A DNA stretch of 64,000 nt from positions 310,001-374,000 of the forward strand of contig CBDCRK010000015.1 in NCBI GenBank assembly GCA_965220955.1. The letters run 5' to 3'. Made by a program: the position numbers and the translations under genes. Source of the stretch: CBDCRK01 sp965220955 (GTDB lineage Bacteria > Desulfobacterota > Binatia > Bin18 > CBDCRK01). Position 1 is the stretch's first letter. Each line of letters opens with the position of its first letter. Positions 33,898 through 43,070 of this stretch are shown here, piece after piece. The notes beneath the pieces were generated by a model, which was not told where the DNA came from, searched no databases, and worked only from the letters and a program-made list of their open reading frames with translations.

Positions 33898-34649
33898 ATA
33901 TTAGGAAAGTTGCGAACTGACAGACACTGCTGCCTCTGGCAGGGTACGGTTATAGTGCTTTCCAGCCTCCGAGCAGCTTCCCTTAAGTCTCCATCGCTAA
34001 CAATGTGGTAGCGATCAAAGATAGCGCGGGTCTTATGCCCACTTATCTGCATTGCTACACGCTCCGGAATGCCTACTCGTACCATGTTTCTTACTGCTGT
34101 GCGTCTGAAGTCGTGGGGTATCTTAGCATCAAGCCGCGCTTCCCGACAAGCCCGGTGCCAGCGTTTGTAGTTGACAATGGGCCTCTCCTGATTGTGAAAG
34201 ACTAGGGGACACTCAGGATAGTGGGCAAGGTGCTCTTCCCCTTGCTTCTCAAGCAGGTCTTGTAGTTCGAGAGTCAGATAGATGAGTCTCCCGTCCTTAT
34301 TCTTTGTGATGCCAGGGTCAAGCCTGGCTGTTCCTGCCTCCAGGTCAACATTGGCCCATTTGAGGGGTAGCCCTTCGCTCAGCACCCGATAAACTTCCGG
34401 GCTGTGGCAGACGCCCGTGAGAAATTCCTCGACCTCGCCAAGGGGTGCGTCAATATCCCCGACCCAAGGAAAGTGATCGTCTCCACGGAGTTCGACATAT
34501 TTTGCCCCGGCGATATGGTCGGCGAGGTACCAGGCTCCTGAATTCCTTGGCGTAGCAGCTTGGAAACCCTCCTTCGAACCCCTTTGATTCTGACCTCCGT
34601 GCAACTTCCCTTGGCCGCACGGCATGAGCCTAACCTCAGAACTTGACAA
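33888..34649 (-). pseudogene. Tyrosine recombinase fragment fused to alpha/beta-hydrolase piece
   Basis: One 253-codon frame with two unrelated parts. About residues 39-90 (34535-34380) read YLADHIAGAKYVELRGDDHF and EVEEFLTGV, the end of the alpha/beta-hydrolase found in cyclase-linked proteins. From about residue 91 on it is a phage-type integrase catalytic domain. Visible are ITKNKDGRLIYLTLEL, HDFRRTAVRN (Arg), ISGHKTR (His) and FDRYHIVSDGDL (Tyr nucleophile). The core-binding N-terminus and the first catalytic Arg are missing, so it is inactive. The last codons, R-P-stop, are supplied by tRNA-Arg bases 1-10. Starts overlap frmA's end by 14 bp. Confidence 0.75.
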
Positions 34650-35745
34650 CGGTACGAATCGACTTCCCCTGATGCATTAAATCGAAGGCTTCGTTAATTC
34701 TCTCGAGTGGCAGCGTGTGGGTGATAAGATCGTCGATATTAATTTTGCCCTGCATGTACCAGTCGACGACCCTGGGCACGTCACGTCTGCTTTTCGCACC
34801 GCCAAAAGCAGTCCCCTTCCACACCCGGCCAGTCACCAGTTGGAATGGTCGAGTTGAGATTTCCTCGCCCGCGGCGGCAACGCCGATAATCACACAGGTG
34901 CCCCATCCTCTGTGGCAGCATTCCAGTGCCTGGCGCATCACCTTGACGTTGCCAATACATTCGAAGGCAAAATCAGCCCCGCCCTTGGTGAGGTCAACGA
35001 GATATGGGACAAGGTCTCCTTCGACCTGCTGGGGATTGACAAAATGGGTCATGCCGAACTTGCGCGCAATGGCTTCACGTTCTGGATTGAGATCAATACC
35101 AGCGATCATGTTCGCACCGGCCATCCGGGCACCCTGGATCACGTTTAGGCCGATTCCTCCCAGCCCGAAGACAACAACATTGTCGCCGGCCTGAACCTTG
35201 GCGGTATTGATCACAGCGCCGATGCCGGTGGTGACACCACAGCCGATATAGCAGATCTTGTCAAACGGGGCGTCTTCGCGGACCTTTGCCACGCTAATCT
35301 CGGGGAGCACCGTGTAGTTGGCAAAGGTGGACGTACCCATGTAGTGATGGATCATTTCGCTATTGAGCGAAAAACGGCTCGTTCCGTCCGGCATCACGCC
35401 ACGTCCCTGCGTAGCCCGGATCGCCGTGCATAGATTGGTCTTGCCAGACATGCAAGCCTCACACTGGCGGCATTCCGGGGTGTACAGCGGAATGACATGA
35501 TCGCCAAGCTTGACGGAGGTCACACCGGGTCCGACCTCGACCACTTCCCCAGCACCCTCATGTCCGAGGATGCTGGGGAACAGCCCCTCAGCGTCGGCAC
35601 CCGAAAGCGTATAGGCATCAGTATGGCAGACGCCAGTAGCCTTTATCTCTACCATTACCTCGCCCGCCTTGGGTCCCTCAAGGTTAACCGTTTCGATCTG
35701 TAGTGACTCACCTGCCTTGTACGCAACCGCGGCCTTGACTTCCAT
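34636..35745 (-). CDS. frmA: S-(hydroxymethyl)glutathione dehydrogenase, class III alcohol dehydrogenase (369 aa)
   Basis: ATG 35745 with GGAGG upstream; the 7-codon extension is unlikely. Class III features: CHTDAYTLSGADAEGLFP, GHEGAGEVVEVGPGV, the structural-zinc cysteines in PECRQCEACMSGKTNLC, RATQGRGVMPDGTSRFS and MGTSTFANYTV, and the cofactor loop GLGGIGLNVIQGA. It oxidises S-hydroxymethyl-glutathione (formaldehyde adduct) to S-formylglutathione with NAD and reduces S-nitrosoglutathione. No frmB esterase is adjacent. All zinc ligands are intact. Confidence 0.93.
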   Translation of the reverse strand: MEVKAAVAYKAGESLQIETVNLEGPKAGEVMVEIKATGVCHTDAYTLSGADAEGLFPSILGHEGAGEVVEVGPGVTSVKLGDHVIPLYTPECRQCEACMSGKTNLCTAIRATQGRGVMPDGTSRFSLNSEMIHHYMGTSTFANYTVLPEISVAKVREDAPFDKICYIGCGVTTGIGAVINTAKVQAGDNVVVFGLGGIGLNVIQGARMAGANMIAGIDLNPEREAIARKFGMTHFVNPQQVEGDLVPYLVDLTKGGADFAFECIGNVKVMRQALECCHRGWGTCVIIGVAAAGEEISTRPFQLVTGRVWKGTAFGGAKSRRDVPRVVDWYMQGKINIDDLITHTLPLERINEAFDLMHQGKSIRTVVKF

Positions 35746-36112
35746 AACCGTGTTCCTCCAGAGCACTTTGTCAACTGACCGACATTAGCCAGAATTGCCC
35801 ATATCAAACTACTTGTATCCTAAATAGGCGTCTATCCGTCCTGAGCGCGACTTGAACCGATCCCCCAACCGCGCTCAATCCTACCTCATGAGCTAGTGGA
35901 TAGGCAATAGTTACCGTTTTCTGCTCCAGACCTTAGTCTTTAACTTCAGGCACGCATTTATCCCCTTGGGATGTTGGATATTCATGCACCTCTGTTCAGC
36001 TCGGGAGATCGGTGGCTTACAGATGTGGTAGTTGACGGGAAGATGGAAAGAGGAGTAGAGAAGGGACAAACTATCTGGTTGTTGACCAGAAAAACCAAAA
36101 AGGAGGTATCTT
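35746..36112. other. Intergenic region with possible tRNA remnant
   Basis: Divergent promoter region of frmA and the SnoaL-like gene. At about 35841-35905 the minus strand resembles a decayed tRNA: TAGCTCATGAGGTAGG like a D-arm and GATCGGTTCAAGTC like a T-arm, but no anticodon arm and poor stems. No complete gene. Confidence 0.3.
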
Positions 36113-36514
36113 ATGGGAGTTAAGGAAAACAAAAATGTTGTGCTGGGCTTTGTTGAGGCTCTGTCTAGCGGCAATATTGAGGGGGTTAAAGCCGCCCTGG
36201 CCGACGATGCGACCTGGTGGATTCCCGGCTCGCTGCCAATAGCTGGTACCTATAAGGGTAAGAAGGCTATCCTGGAGGATTTCTTTGGCCAAGGTCAGGG
36301 CCTATTTGAACCCAACAGCCTGGCCATCCAGGTGCGTAACGCTATTGGTGAGGGAGATTGTGTAGCGGTGGAGTGGATTGCCCGGGGCAAAAGTGCAAAA
36401 GGGCGTACCTATGAGAACTACTATCATCTAATGTTTGAGGTCAAAGAAGGCAAGATTGCGGCTGTTCGGGAGTACGTTGATACACTTTATGCTAAAGAAG
36501 TGCTGTTCAGCTGA
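36113..36514 (+). CDS. SnoaL-like/NTF2-fold protein (133 aa)
   Basis: ATG 36113 with a perfect AAAGGAGGT eight bases upstream. The order VLGFVEALSSGNIEGVKAAL, ADDATWWIPGS, then beta strands (DCVAVEWIARGKS, YYHLMFEVKEGKIAAVREYVDT) is the alpha+beta cone of NTF2-like/ketosteroid-isomerase proteins. Some members isomerise or hydrolyse small molecules; catalytic residues cannot be assigned. It is first in a plus-strand row leading to the tricarballylate-type cluster, 105 bp before the HAD gene. Confidence 0.82.
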   Translation: MGVKENKNVVLGFVEALSSGNIEGVKAALADDATWWIPGSLPIAGTYKGKKAILEDFFGQGQGLFEPNSLAIQVRNAIGEGDCVAVEWIARGKSAKGRTYENYYHLMFEVKEGKIAAVREYVDTLYAKEVLFS

Positions 36515-36619
36515 GCTGCAGACAACAAAGGTGATGCACTCCCTGGAGTTGTTTGCCCAGGAGGTCATGCCGCATTTTCGCTCTTGACGTTGTTGTTTCT
36601 TACGCTACGCTAGGTCCTT

Positions 36620-37228
36620 GTGAAGCCACAGAGATATATCCGAGTGGATAGCCGGAATCGACTTGTGCGTGCCGTGGTCTTTGATTTGGACGGCACGTTA
36701 ACCCGTCCCTACCTGGATTTCGGCCAGCTGCGCCAGCAGCTTGGCATTGTCGACGGCGATATCCTCAAGTGGGTTGCCGAGCTGCCGCCGATAGAGCAGG
36801 CGCAAGCCCTACGGCTTGTCGAGGCGTTTGAGCAAGACGGCGTTGAGCACGCCGAATGGAATGAAGGAGCTGCGGAGATTTTACTCAGGGTCCGTTCGCT
36901 AGGGCTACCAGTCGCCATTGTCACCCGTAACAGCCGGGCATCGCTTGAGGCGGTCTGCAGCCGGCTGAGCATCATGGCCGATCTTCTGGTTGCTCGTGAG
37001 GATGCCCCGCCGAAACCTGACCCGGCTTGCCTTTATCGTGCGACGGAGAGTTTTGGCGTTCCCACCGAACATTTACTGGTGGTCGGGGATTTTCGTCATG
37101 ATATAGAAGCCGGTCGAGCGGCGGGGGCTATGACCGTCTTGTTGACTAATGGCCGTATGCCATCCTGGACAGTGGAGGCCGACCTAGTGATCGAACGCCT
37201 TCCTGAGCTACTAGCTTATTTTGCTTGA
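36620..37228 (+). CDS. HAD-family hydrolase (202 aa)
   Basis: Motif I VVFDLDGTLTRP, motif II IVTRNS, motif III Lys in PPKPDP and motif IV GDFRHDIEAGRAAG are all present, so it should be an active phosphatase or phosphoglycolate-phosphatase-like enzyme. The cap is a short helical type (EQAQALRLVEAFEQDG). Start GTG 36620 has only a weak site. It lies 49 bp before the TcuA-like gene and probably shares its transcript. Confidence 0.87.
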   Translation: MKPQRYIRVDSRNRLVRAVVFDLDGTLTRPYLDFGQLRQQLGIVDGDILKWVAELPPIEQAQALRLVEAFEQDGVEHAEWNEGAAEILLRVRSLGLPVAIVTRNSRASLEAVCSRLSIMADLLVAREDAPPKPDPACLYRATESFGVPTEHLLVVGDFRHDIEAGRAAGAMTVLLTNGRMPSWTVEADLVIERLPELLAYFA

Positions 37229-37277
37229 GCCTATGCAGCCGTATCTGTAAGGAGAGGATAAAAAAGGAGGATGTTCC

Positions 37278-38798
37278 TTGCCGGGCTTTGAACAAGATGT
37301 TTTCGATGTAGTAGTCGTAGGTGCTGGTAATGCTGCCCTCACGGCCGCCCTGGCCGCCCGGGCCGAGGGAGCTTCCGTATTGGTGCTGGAGAAGGCTACG
37401 CAGAAACTACGGGGAGGGAACACTCGTTTTACGGGCGGGATTTTCCGCTGTACGTATAACGGGGTTGAGGACCTTATTCCCCTAGTACGGGATAACGACA
37501 ATGCAGAGACAGTAGATGTGGACCCCTACACCCGTGAGGACTTCCTACGAGATTTACAGCGGGTGACTGGGGGGCGAGCCGATAAGTCATTAAGTGAGGT
37601 CCTGGTTGAGCGATCATACCGCACGGTCCGCTGGATGGCCGACCTCGGGGTGCCATGGGAATTCAACCGTGCGGTTGGCGCTGTCACCCTTGCTGGTTCA
37701 GATAAAGTGAAGCTTCCTCCCGGTGGCGCCCTGCGTGCCAAGCATGAAGGTGTTGGTCTGTCCGCCAATTTATTTAGGATTGTGGAAGAGGCCGAAATTC
37801 CTGTTCTTTACGAAGCCCAGGCCTTACGCCTGATTACTGCGCCGGACGGGCAGGTGACAGGCATTCAGGTACGGGGACCCCAGGGCGTCCAGGTTCTTAG
37901 CTGCCGTGCGCTGGTTCTAGCCAGCGGTGGTTTCCAGGCTAACCCGGAGATGCGGGTTGCCTATTTGGGGCCCAACTGGGGTCTGGTTAAGGTTCGGGGA
38001 ACACGCTTTAACACCGGCGAGATGATCCGGGCTACACTTGAGGTTGGGGCGCAGAGCTATGGCGAATGGGCAGGCTGTCACGCCACGCCCATTGATGCCG
38101 ATGCCCCGGCCTATGGAGATTTACGTCTGACGGACAAGACCAACCGGCTGTCGTTCTTATTTTCCGTCATGGTGAATCTAGACGGTGAACGCTTTGTTGA
38201 CGAAGGGGAGGATTTCAACCTCTACACTTATGCCAAGATGGGGCGGGAGATCCTACAGCAGCGCGGGGCTACGGCCTTTCAGGTTTTTGACCGCAAGACC
38301 ATTCCTCTTTTGGAAACCCGGTACAATACCGGAACTCCGGTAGTTGCCGATACCCTACCCGAGCTGGCTGGTCGTATTGCCGATCGCTACAGCCACCTTG
38401 GCTTTCGCCCAGAGAGTTTTCTCAAGACGCTGGAAACTTATAATGCGGCAGTTCAGGAAGGTGTATTTGATCCCAACATTCTGGATGGCAAACGAACAAT
38501 GGGGCTTGGCCTAGATAAGACTAACTGGGCTCTGTGCATTGATGAGCCGCCGTTTCGAGCCTATGCCGCCACGGTGGGGGTGACCTTTACTTTTGGTGGG
38601 ATCCGTATCAATACGGAGGCAGCGGTTCTGGATCATTTGGACCGCCCAATGGCAGGTTTGTTTGCTACGGGTGAAATGACCGGGGGCTTCTTTTATCTGA
38701 ACTATCCGGGTGGTGCCGGGCTCATGCGGGGTGCTGTTTTTGGGCGACTTGCCGGCGAACATGCGGCCCAATTTGCCCATGATAGGCGGACCCGCTAA
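37278..38798 (+). CDS. FAD-dependent tricarballylate dehydrogenase (TcuA)-like (506 aa)
   Basis: Start TTG 37278 sits nine bases after AAAAGGAGG. The N-terminal FAD-binding loop is VVVVGAGNAALTAALAAR with VLEKA ending the second strand, then RGGNTRFTGGIFRC, which is typical of TcuA. The C-terminal succinate-dehydrogenase-type part has VGVTFTFGGIRINTEAAVL and GEMTGGFFYLNYPGGAGLMRG. TcuA oxidises tricarballylate to cis-aconitate. Here it is followed directly by lyase and PrpD-type hydratase genes, which fits oxidation of a saturated tri- or dicarboxylate. No TcuB electron-transfer or TcuC transporter gene is near. Confidence 0.85.
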   Translation: MPGFEQDVFDVVVVGAGNAALTAALAARAEGASVLVLEKATQKLRGGNTRFTGGIFRCTYNGVEDLIPLVRDNDNAETVDVDPYTREDFLRDLQRVTGGRADKSLSEVLVERSYRTVRWMADLGVPWEFNRAVGAVTLAGSDKVKLPPGGALRAKHEGVGLSANLFRIVEEAEIPVLYEAQALRLITAPDGQVTGIQVRGPQGVQVLSCRALVLASGGFQANPEMRVAYLGPNWGLVKVRGTRFNTGEMIRATLEVGAQSYGEWAGCHATPIDADAPAYGDLRLTDKTNRLSFLFSVMVNLDGERFVDEGEDFNLYTYAKMGREILQQRGATAFQVFDRKTIPLLETRYNTGTPVVADTLPELAGRIADRYSHLGFRPESFLKTLETYNAAVQEGVFDPNILDGKRTMGLGLDKTNWALCIDEPPFRAYAATVGVTFTFGGIRINTEAAVLDHLDRPMAGLFATGEMTGGFFYLNYPGGAGLMRGAVFGRLAGEHAAQFAHDRRTR

Positions 38799-38838
38799 TG
38801 ATGAGTCAAGACCCAGAGGTGGCAAGAAAAGGGCGGAA

Positions 38839-39720
38839 ATGGGCTTACTACAGTTAACCCAGGGGCCGGCACATCTGCGGGCGCTTCTTGCCCAGGGCGG
38901 ACTGGTGGTTGCCCCCGGGGTCTATGACGGCTTGTCGGCGCGAATTACCGAGGCAGCCGGGTTCGAAGCACTATATGTGAGCGGTGGGGCTATTGCCCGC
39001 AGCATGGGGTATCCTGATGTAGGTCTGGTCAGCCTGACCGAGATGGTTAAACGGCTGGAAGAGGTCCGGGCTGTCACCCGCCTGCCCCTCATTGTTGATG
39101 CCGACGCAGGCTATGGCAATGCCATTAATGTTATTCGGGCCATTCGCGCTTATGAACGCGCGGGGGCGGCTGCCCTCCATATTGAGGACCAGGTCGAGCC
39201 CAAACGCTGTGGTCATTATGAGGGCAAGCAAGTGGTGGATGCCAACGAGATGGTACAAAAGATCAGAGCAGCCGTTGAGGCCCGGGAAAACCACGATTTA
39301 CTGATCATTGCTCGTACCGATGCCAGAGCAGTGCTGGGACTGGGGGCAGCCATTGCACGCGGCAATGCCTACTCTCAGGCCGGAGCGGATCTAATCTTTG
39401 TTGAAGCGCCGCAGTCGTTGCAGGAGATCGAGCGCATTGCCCAAGAAGTCCGTGCGCCCTTGCTTATCAATATGTTTTGGGGAGGTAAAACTCCGCTGGT
39501 ACCTCCCAACCGCTTGGCCGAATTAGGGTACCGGGTCATGATTGTGCCGTCTGATCTGCAGCGGGCTGCCATCCGGGCTATGCAACGGGCAGCTCAGGTG
39601 CTCCGGCAGCAGGGCCATACGGCTTCCATGGCTGACGAGATGGTCTCCTTTTCAGAGCGTGAGGACATTATTGGATTGTCCGAGATTGAGGAACTACAGA
39701 AGCGGTTTCTCCAGGGTTAG
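38839..39720 (+). CDS. Isocitrate lyase/PEP mutase superfamily lyase (293 aa)
   Basis: Start ATG 38839 after AAGGGCGG. The fold markers are LVVAPGVYDGLSARITEAAG, VSGGAIARSMG, LIVDADAGYGN (metal-binding Asp), HIEDQVEPKRCGHYEGK with the catalytic KRCGH motif, and IARTDAR. The KRCGH Cys favours a C-C lyase (2-methylisocitrate or dimethylmalate lyase type) over a phosphonate mutase. It sits 40 bp after the TcuA-like gene and 13 bp before the PrpD-like gene. Confidence 0.88.
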   Translation: MGLLQLTQGPAHLRALLAQGGLVVAPGVYDGLSARITEAAGFEALYVSGGAIARSMGYPDVGLVSLTEMVKRLEEVRAVTRLPLIVDADAGYGNAINVIRAIRAYERAGAAALHIEDQVEPKRCGHYEGKQVVDANEMVQKIRAAVEARENHDLLIIARTDARAVLGLGAAIARGNAYSQAGADLIFVEAPQSLQEIERIAQEVRAPLLINMFWGGKTPLVPPNRLAELGYRVMIVPSDLQRAAIRAMQRAAQVLRQQGHTASMADEMVSFSEREDIIGLSEIEELQKRFLQG

Positions 39721-39733
39721 CTGCCGGAGACGT

Positions 39734-41110
39734 ATGCAAGTTACAGAGGAGTTATGTCGGGCAATTACTCATACTACCTTCGACTCGCTGCCTCCACAGG
39801 TCATTAAGGTTGCCAAACAAATTATCTTGGACGGGATAGCGGTAGCCGTAGCCGGCTCAACAGAAGAAGGACCCAGGATTGTTGCTGAGCATGTCAAAGA
39901 TCTTGGGGGCGTGGAATTGGCAACCGTCCTGGGGTTAGGGTTCAAAACATCCTCAGTGTGGGCTGCCTATGTTAACGGGGTTTCCATGCATGTGTTGGAC
40001 TATGAGCCCATGTGGAGTCCGCCCACCCATGCAACCTCCCCAACCCTGCCGGTTGTACTGGCGCTGGCTGAAGCAGAAGGTGTAGCCGGACCAGAGGTTT
40101 TGGCTGCTTTTGTCAAGGGATGCGAGATCCAGGGCCGCATCCGTTTGGCTTCCAAGCAGTATACACCGGGAAAGCTCCAGTACCATCCGCCTGGTATTGT
40201 TGGAGTTATGGGGGCAGCGGTTGCCTCAGCCCACCTGCTGAAGCTCGATCTGGATCCGTTACGGAATGCGCTGGGCATTGCGGCTTCCAGGGCCGGAGGC
40301 CTTATGGCCAATGTTGGCACCATGGCCAAGGCCACCCATTGTGGCTTAGCTGCAGCCTGGGGGCTGGATGCGACTTTGTTGTCTAAGCGAGGGTTTACGG
40401 GCAATCCGGGAATCTTCGAAGACCCCAACGGCTATGTTGAGGTCTTCTTTAGTGACGGATTTGACTTCTCGGCTCTCTTGGAGTTTGGTCATCCCTACCG
40501 ACTGGTGGATCCGGGATTTGCTATTAAGCTTTTTCCTAGTCAGTATGCTACGCACTTTGGCATTACGGCTGCACTGGAGTTGCATTGTGAGATAGTGGAT
40601 CCCAGGGAGATTACTTCTATACAGATCAAAACTCCGGTCATGCCTTATGTGGACCGACCCTTCCCGCGCACCGGACTAGAAGGAAAGTTTAGCTTTCAGT
40701 ATACGGTGGCGGCAGCACTGCTGGATGGGTCAGTCACTATAAGAACGTTCTCCGATGATCGTTGCTTCCGGCAAGACCTGGTTGACTTACTGCCCAAAAT
40801 TACGGTGGTCCAGTCCGCAGACCTGCCGGGCGAATTAGAAAAGATGGCGGTAGAAGTAACGGTAGAACTAAGGGGTGGCCAGCGCTTGACAGCAAGGTGC
40901 AACGGACCCAGAGGCTTCTGGGGACTCCCTGCACTCGGGTCAGAGGAGCACCTGGTAAAAGTGCGCGACTGTTTGGCTACACGTTTGACTGAAGACGAAA
41001 TAGAACAGTGCGTCCAGCTGGTCGACAACTTAGACAGGCTAGGTCCTGAGCAGGTACGAGAGCTTATTACCATGGCCGGTTGCTTCAGCAAAGCGGGGCT
41101 TCCTCAGTGA
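39734..41110 (+). CDS. MmgE/PrpD family hydratase (458 aa)
   Basis: ATG 39734 follows CCGGAGACGT; the much longer frame upstream is inside the previous gene. Family signs: ILDGIAVAVAGSTEEG, NGVSMHVLDYEP, a long all-helical domain with AASRAGGLMANVGTMAKATHCG, and GFAIKLFPSQYATHFGI. PrpD dehydrates 2-methylcitrate; other members act on aconitate-like or decarboxylation substrates. With the dehydrogenase and lyase upstream it can complete a dehydrogenate-hydrate-cleave path. Full length. Confidence 0.88.
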   Translation: MQVTEELCRAITHTTFDSLPPQVIKVAKQIILDGIAVAVAGSTEEGPRIVAEHVKDLGGVELATVLGLGFKTSSVWAAYVNGVSMHVLDYEPMWSPPTHATSPTLPVVLALAEAEGVAGPEVLAAFVKGCEIQGRIRLASKQYTPGKLQYHPPGIVGVMGAAVASAHLLKLDLDPLRNALGIAASRAGGLMANVGTMAKATHCGLAAAWGLDATLLSKRGFTGNPGIFEDPNGYVEVFFSDGFDFSALLEFGHPYRLVDPGFAIKLFPSQYATHFGITAALELHCEIVDPREITSIQIKTPVMPYVDRPFPRTGLEGKFSFQYTVAAALLDGSVTIRTFSDDRCFRQDLVDLLPKITVVQSADLPGELEKMAVEVTVELRGGQRLTARCNGPRGFWGLPALGSEEHLVKVRDCLATRLTEDEIEQCVQLVDNLDRLGPEQVRELITMAGCFSKAGLPQ

Positions 41111-41209
41111 AGCTGGCGGCTGGGCTTTGAGGACCGAACAGGGGGGGGGCGTAGGGTCAGTTGCCGGAGCAGAGACTAAATGGTTGATTAAGCCAGAGTT
41201 GGAGATCGC

Positions 41210-42292
41210 TCAGTTTGCTCTACCGTCAGTGCTCTTAAATACGCTGCCGTGGCTGGTGCCAGCGTAAAGGATAGAGGAATTCGTGGGGTCAATGGCTAAG
41301 GAGTAGATATCGGTGTTGGTTAAACCAGTATTGATAGCCGCCCAATTAGCCCCACCGTCAGTACTCTTGAATACCCCGCCACCGCTGGTCCCAGCATAAA
41401 CAGTAGAGGAATAGGCGCTGGTCCCGGCATAAACAGGAGAGGAATGGGTGGGATCGATAGCCACAGCTTGGACAGGGATACCGCCTAAGCCTTTATTGGA
41501 AGGAGCCCAGGTTGACCCGCTACCTGACATTATGTAACTGCGGATACCCCTATTCTTGAAAATGCCGTCGGTACCAAGATAGATGATAGACGGATTTAGG
41601 GGGTCAATGACCAGGGAAAAGACATCGGGGTTGGATAAGCCGGTGTTGTAGCCACCCCAGTTAGCCCCACCATTGGTGCTTCTGAATACCCCGCCGCCGG
41701 TGGTACCGGCATAGACAATGGAGGAATTCGTGGGGTCAATGGCTACGGCCCGAACATTAGCATTGGTTAGGCCGGTGCTAGATGCCGCCCAGCTTGCCCC
41801 GCCACTACCGCTTGTGAACACACCACCGCCCAAGGTGCCGGCATAAAGAGCAGACGAGCCTGCGGGGTCAAGGGCTAAGGCGGAGACAAAGAGGTTGGTT
41901 AAGCCAGAGCTGGATTCCCCCCAGCTTGCCCCGCCATTAGTGCTCTTGAACACACCATTGCCGAAGGTGCCAGCATAAAGGGTAGAGGGGGTTTTAGGAT
42001 CAATCCTCAGAACTCGAACATCCATACTGAATGGGCCAACATCCATGTCGATTAGGCCGGTATTGGCTTCGGCCCAGCTTGCCCCGCCGTCGGTGCTCTT
42101 GAACACGCCGCCACGGTTGGTCCCGGCATAAACATTAGACGGGTTTGCTGGGTCAACAGCCAGGGCATGGACTCGCCCCCCTTTCTCGGGCCCGTTTGTA
42201 GTCCATTGATTGGTGTCGGCATGGGCAAGGTCTGTGGCAAACAGCCCTAAAAGACTGATAACTATGGACACCTTGGCCAAACGGTGAATCAT
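41210..42292 (-). CDS. Exported BNR/sortilin-type repeat protein, C-terminally truncated (360 aa)
   Basis: ATG 42292 with AGGAAGGGAG upstream and a signal peptide ending in LAHADT. The mature chain is a row of seven to eight modules with DP(A/T)NPSxVYAGTxGGGVFKS(T)DGGASW, like photosystem II assembly factor and sialidase BNR repeats, building a beta-propeller. The last module ends KSTDGRAN-stop at 41210. The stop TGA replaces the conserved Trp codon TGG, and the next bases still encode repeat-like residues (SGLINHLVSAPATDP), so the gene was longer. Ligand unknown. Confidence 0.82.
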   Translation of the reverse strand: MIHRLAKVSIVISLLGLFATDLAHADTNQWTTNGPEKGGRVHALAVDPANPSNVYAGTNRGGVFKSTDGGASWAEANTGLIDMDVGPFSMDVRVLRIDPKTPSTLYAGTFGNGVFKSTNGGASWGESSSGLTNLFVSALALDPAGSSALYAGTLGGGVFTSGSGGASWAASSTGLTNANVRAVAIDPTNSSIVYAGTTGGGVFRSTNGGANWGGYNTGLSNPDVFSLVIDPLNPSIIYLGTDGIFKNRGIRSYIMSGSGSTWAPSNKGLGGIPVQAVAIDPTHSSPVYAGTSAYSSTVYAGTSGGGVFKSTDGGANWAAINTGLTNTDIYSLAIDPTNSSILYAGTSHGSVFKSTDGRAN

Positions 42293-42440
42293 GAAATATT
42301 TCTCCCTTCCTGAACCATTATCCCAACCATAAAAGCCCCCTGCCCCTGCTAATAATCCTTCCCTGGGCAATGACTGTGTTGTCCCACTATGCCTTGCCGC
42401 CTTGCTGTGGCGTGAACACAAGGACTTTTTCTGCCGATAG

Positions 42441-43070
42441 TTAGGGGCGGGTCTCCAAAGCCCGGGCAATGATGTTAGCCGTGCCTTCCTCGCCCCATAC
42501 CTCTGAATCTACCTGCAGGTGGTAATGACCTGGGTCACGCCAGTCGGCGCGATAGAATGTGTGCACATAATCGGTTCGCAACTGATCCATGCCGGAAATA
42601 CGCCGCTCGGCCTCAGCATGTGTGAGCCCCTCGACCCGCATCACCCGCTCCACTCGTGCCGCCAGAGGGGCAAAGACAAAAACGTGCAGGGCCTCAGGAC
42701 GATCAGCCAGGATGAGGTTCCCGCCTCGCCCCACAATGATCGCACGGCCTTCCTTGGCCACGTCCTCGATGAGGGTTCGGGTCAGGCGTGCCAGCTGGCT
42801 GTCCTTCAGCCGCAGCGGGGGTGGGATGTTATAGGCCGTCTCGAATCCGCCCACGCCGAAGAACCCGACCACCCGCTCAATGAAAGAGCCGACCCTCTCG
42901 TCCTTGGTGTCTACATATTCCTCAGGCACATGCTGTTGTGAGGCAATTGTGTGTACAATCTCTTTGTCCCACACTGTCCAGTTCAGACGTCGACCCAAAT
43001 CACGGGCGATCAGGCTGCCGCCACTGCCATACTGATGCGAGAGAGTCAGTACTGTAGCCCAGGTGGTCAT
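42441..43070 (-). CDS. Cytidylate kinase-like P-loop protein (209 aa)
   Basis: ATG 43070 after AAAGGAGAC. The first strand runs into SHQYGSGGSLIARDLGRRL, a P-loop of the cytidylate-kinase-like family (GSGG with Ser in place of the usual Lys-Ser/Thr). Further are WTVWDKEIVHTIA, EGRAIIVGRGGNLIL and VFAPLAARVERVMR with the lid Arg residues. Probably a nucleotide or small-molecule kinase of unknown substrate. Soluble. It overlaps nothing and lies just outside the defence island boundary (43309). Confidence 0.83.
   Translation of the reverse strand: MTTWATVLTLSHQYGSGGSLIARDLGRRLNWTVWDKEIVHTIASQQHVPEEYVDTKDERVGSFIERVVGFFGVGGFETAYNIPPPLRLKDSQLARLTRTLIEDVAKEGRAIIVGRGGNLILADRPEALHVFVFAPLAARVERVMRVEGLTHAEAERRISGMDQLRTDYVHTFYRADWRDPGHYHLQVDSEVWGEEGTANIIARALETRP

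Noticed and set aside
41140..41150. G-rich run as a phase-variation tract
   Set aside because: It lies after the MmgE/PrpD stop and before the BNR protein's end, in no reading frame and no promoter that I can identify.
41210..42180. Regularly spaced repeats resembling a CRISPR array
   Set aside because: The repeats are about 130 bp apart, encode the BNR/sortilin modules in frame and vary at silent sites. No 28-37 bp identical units with unique spacers and no cas genes.
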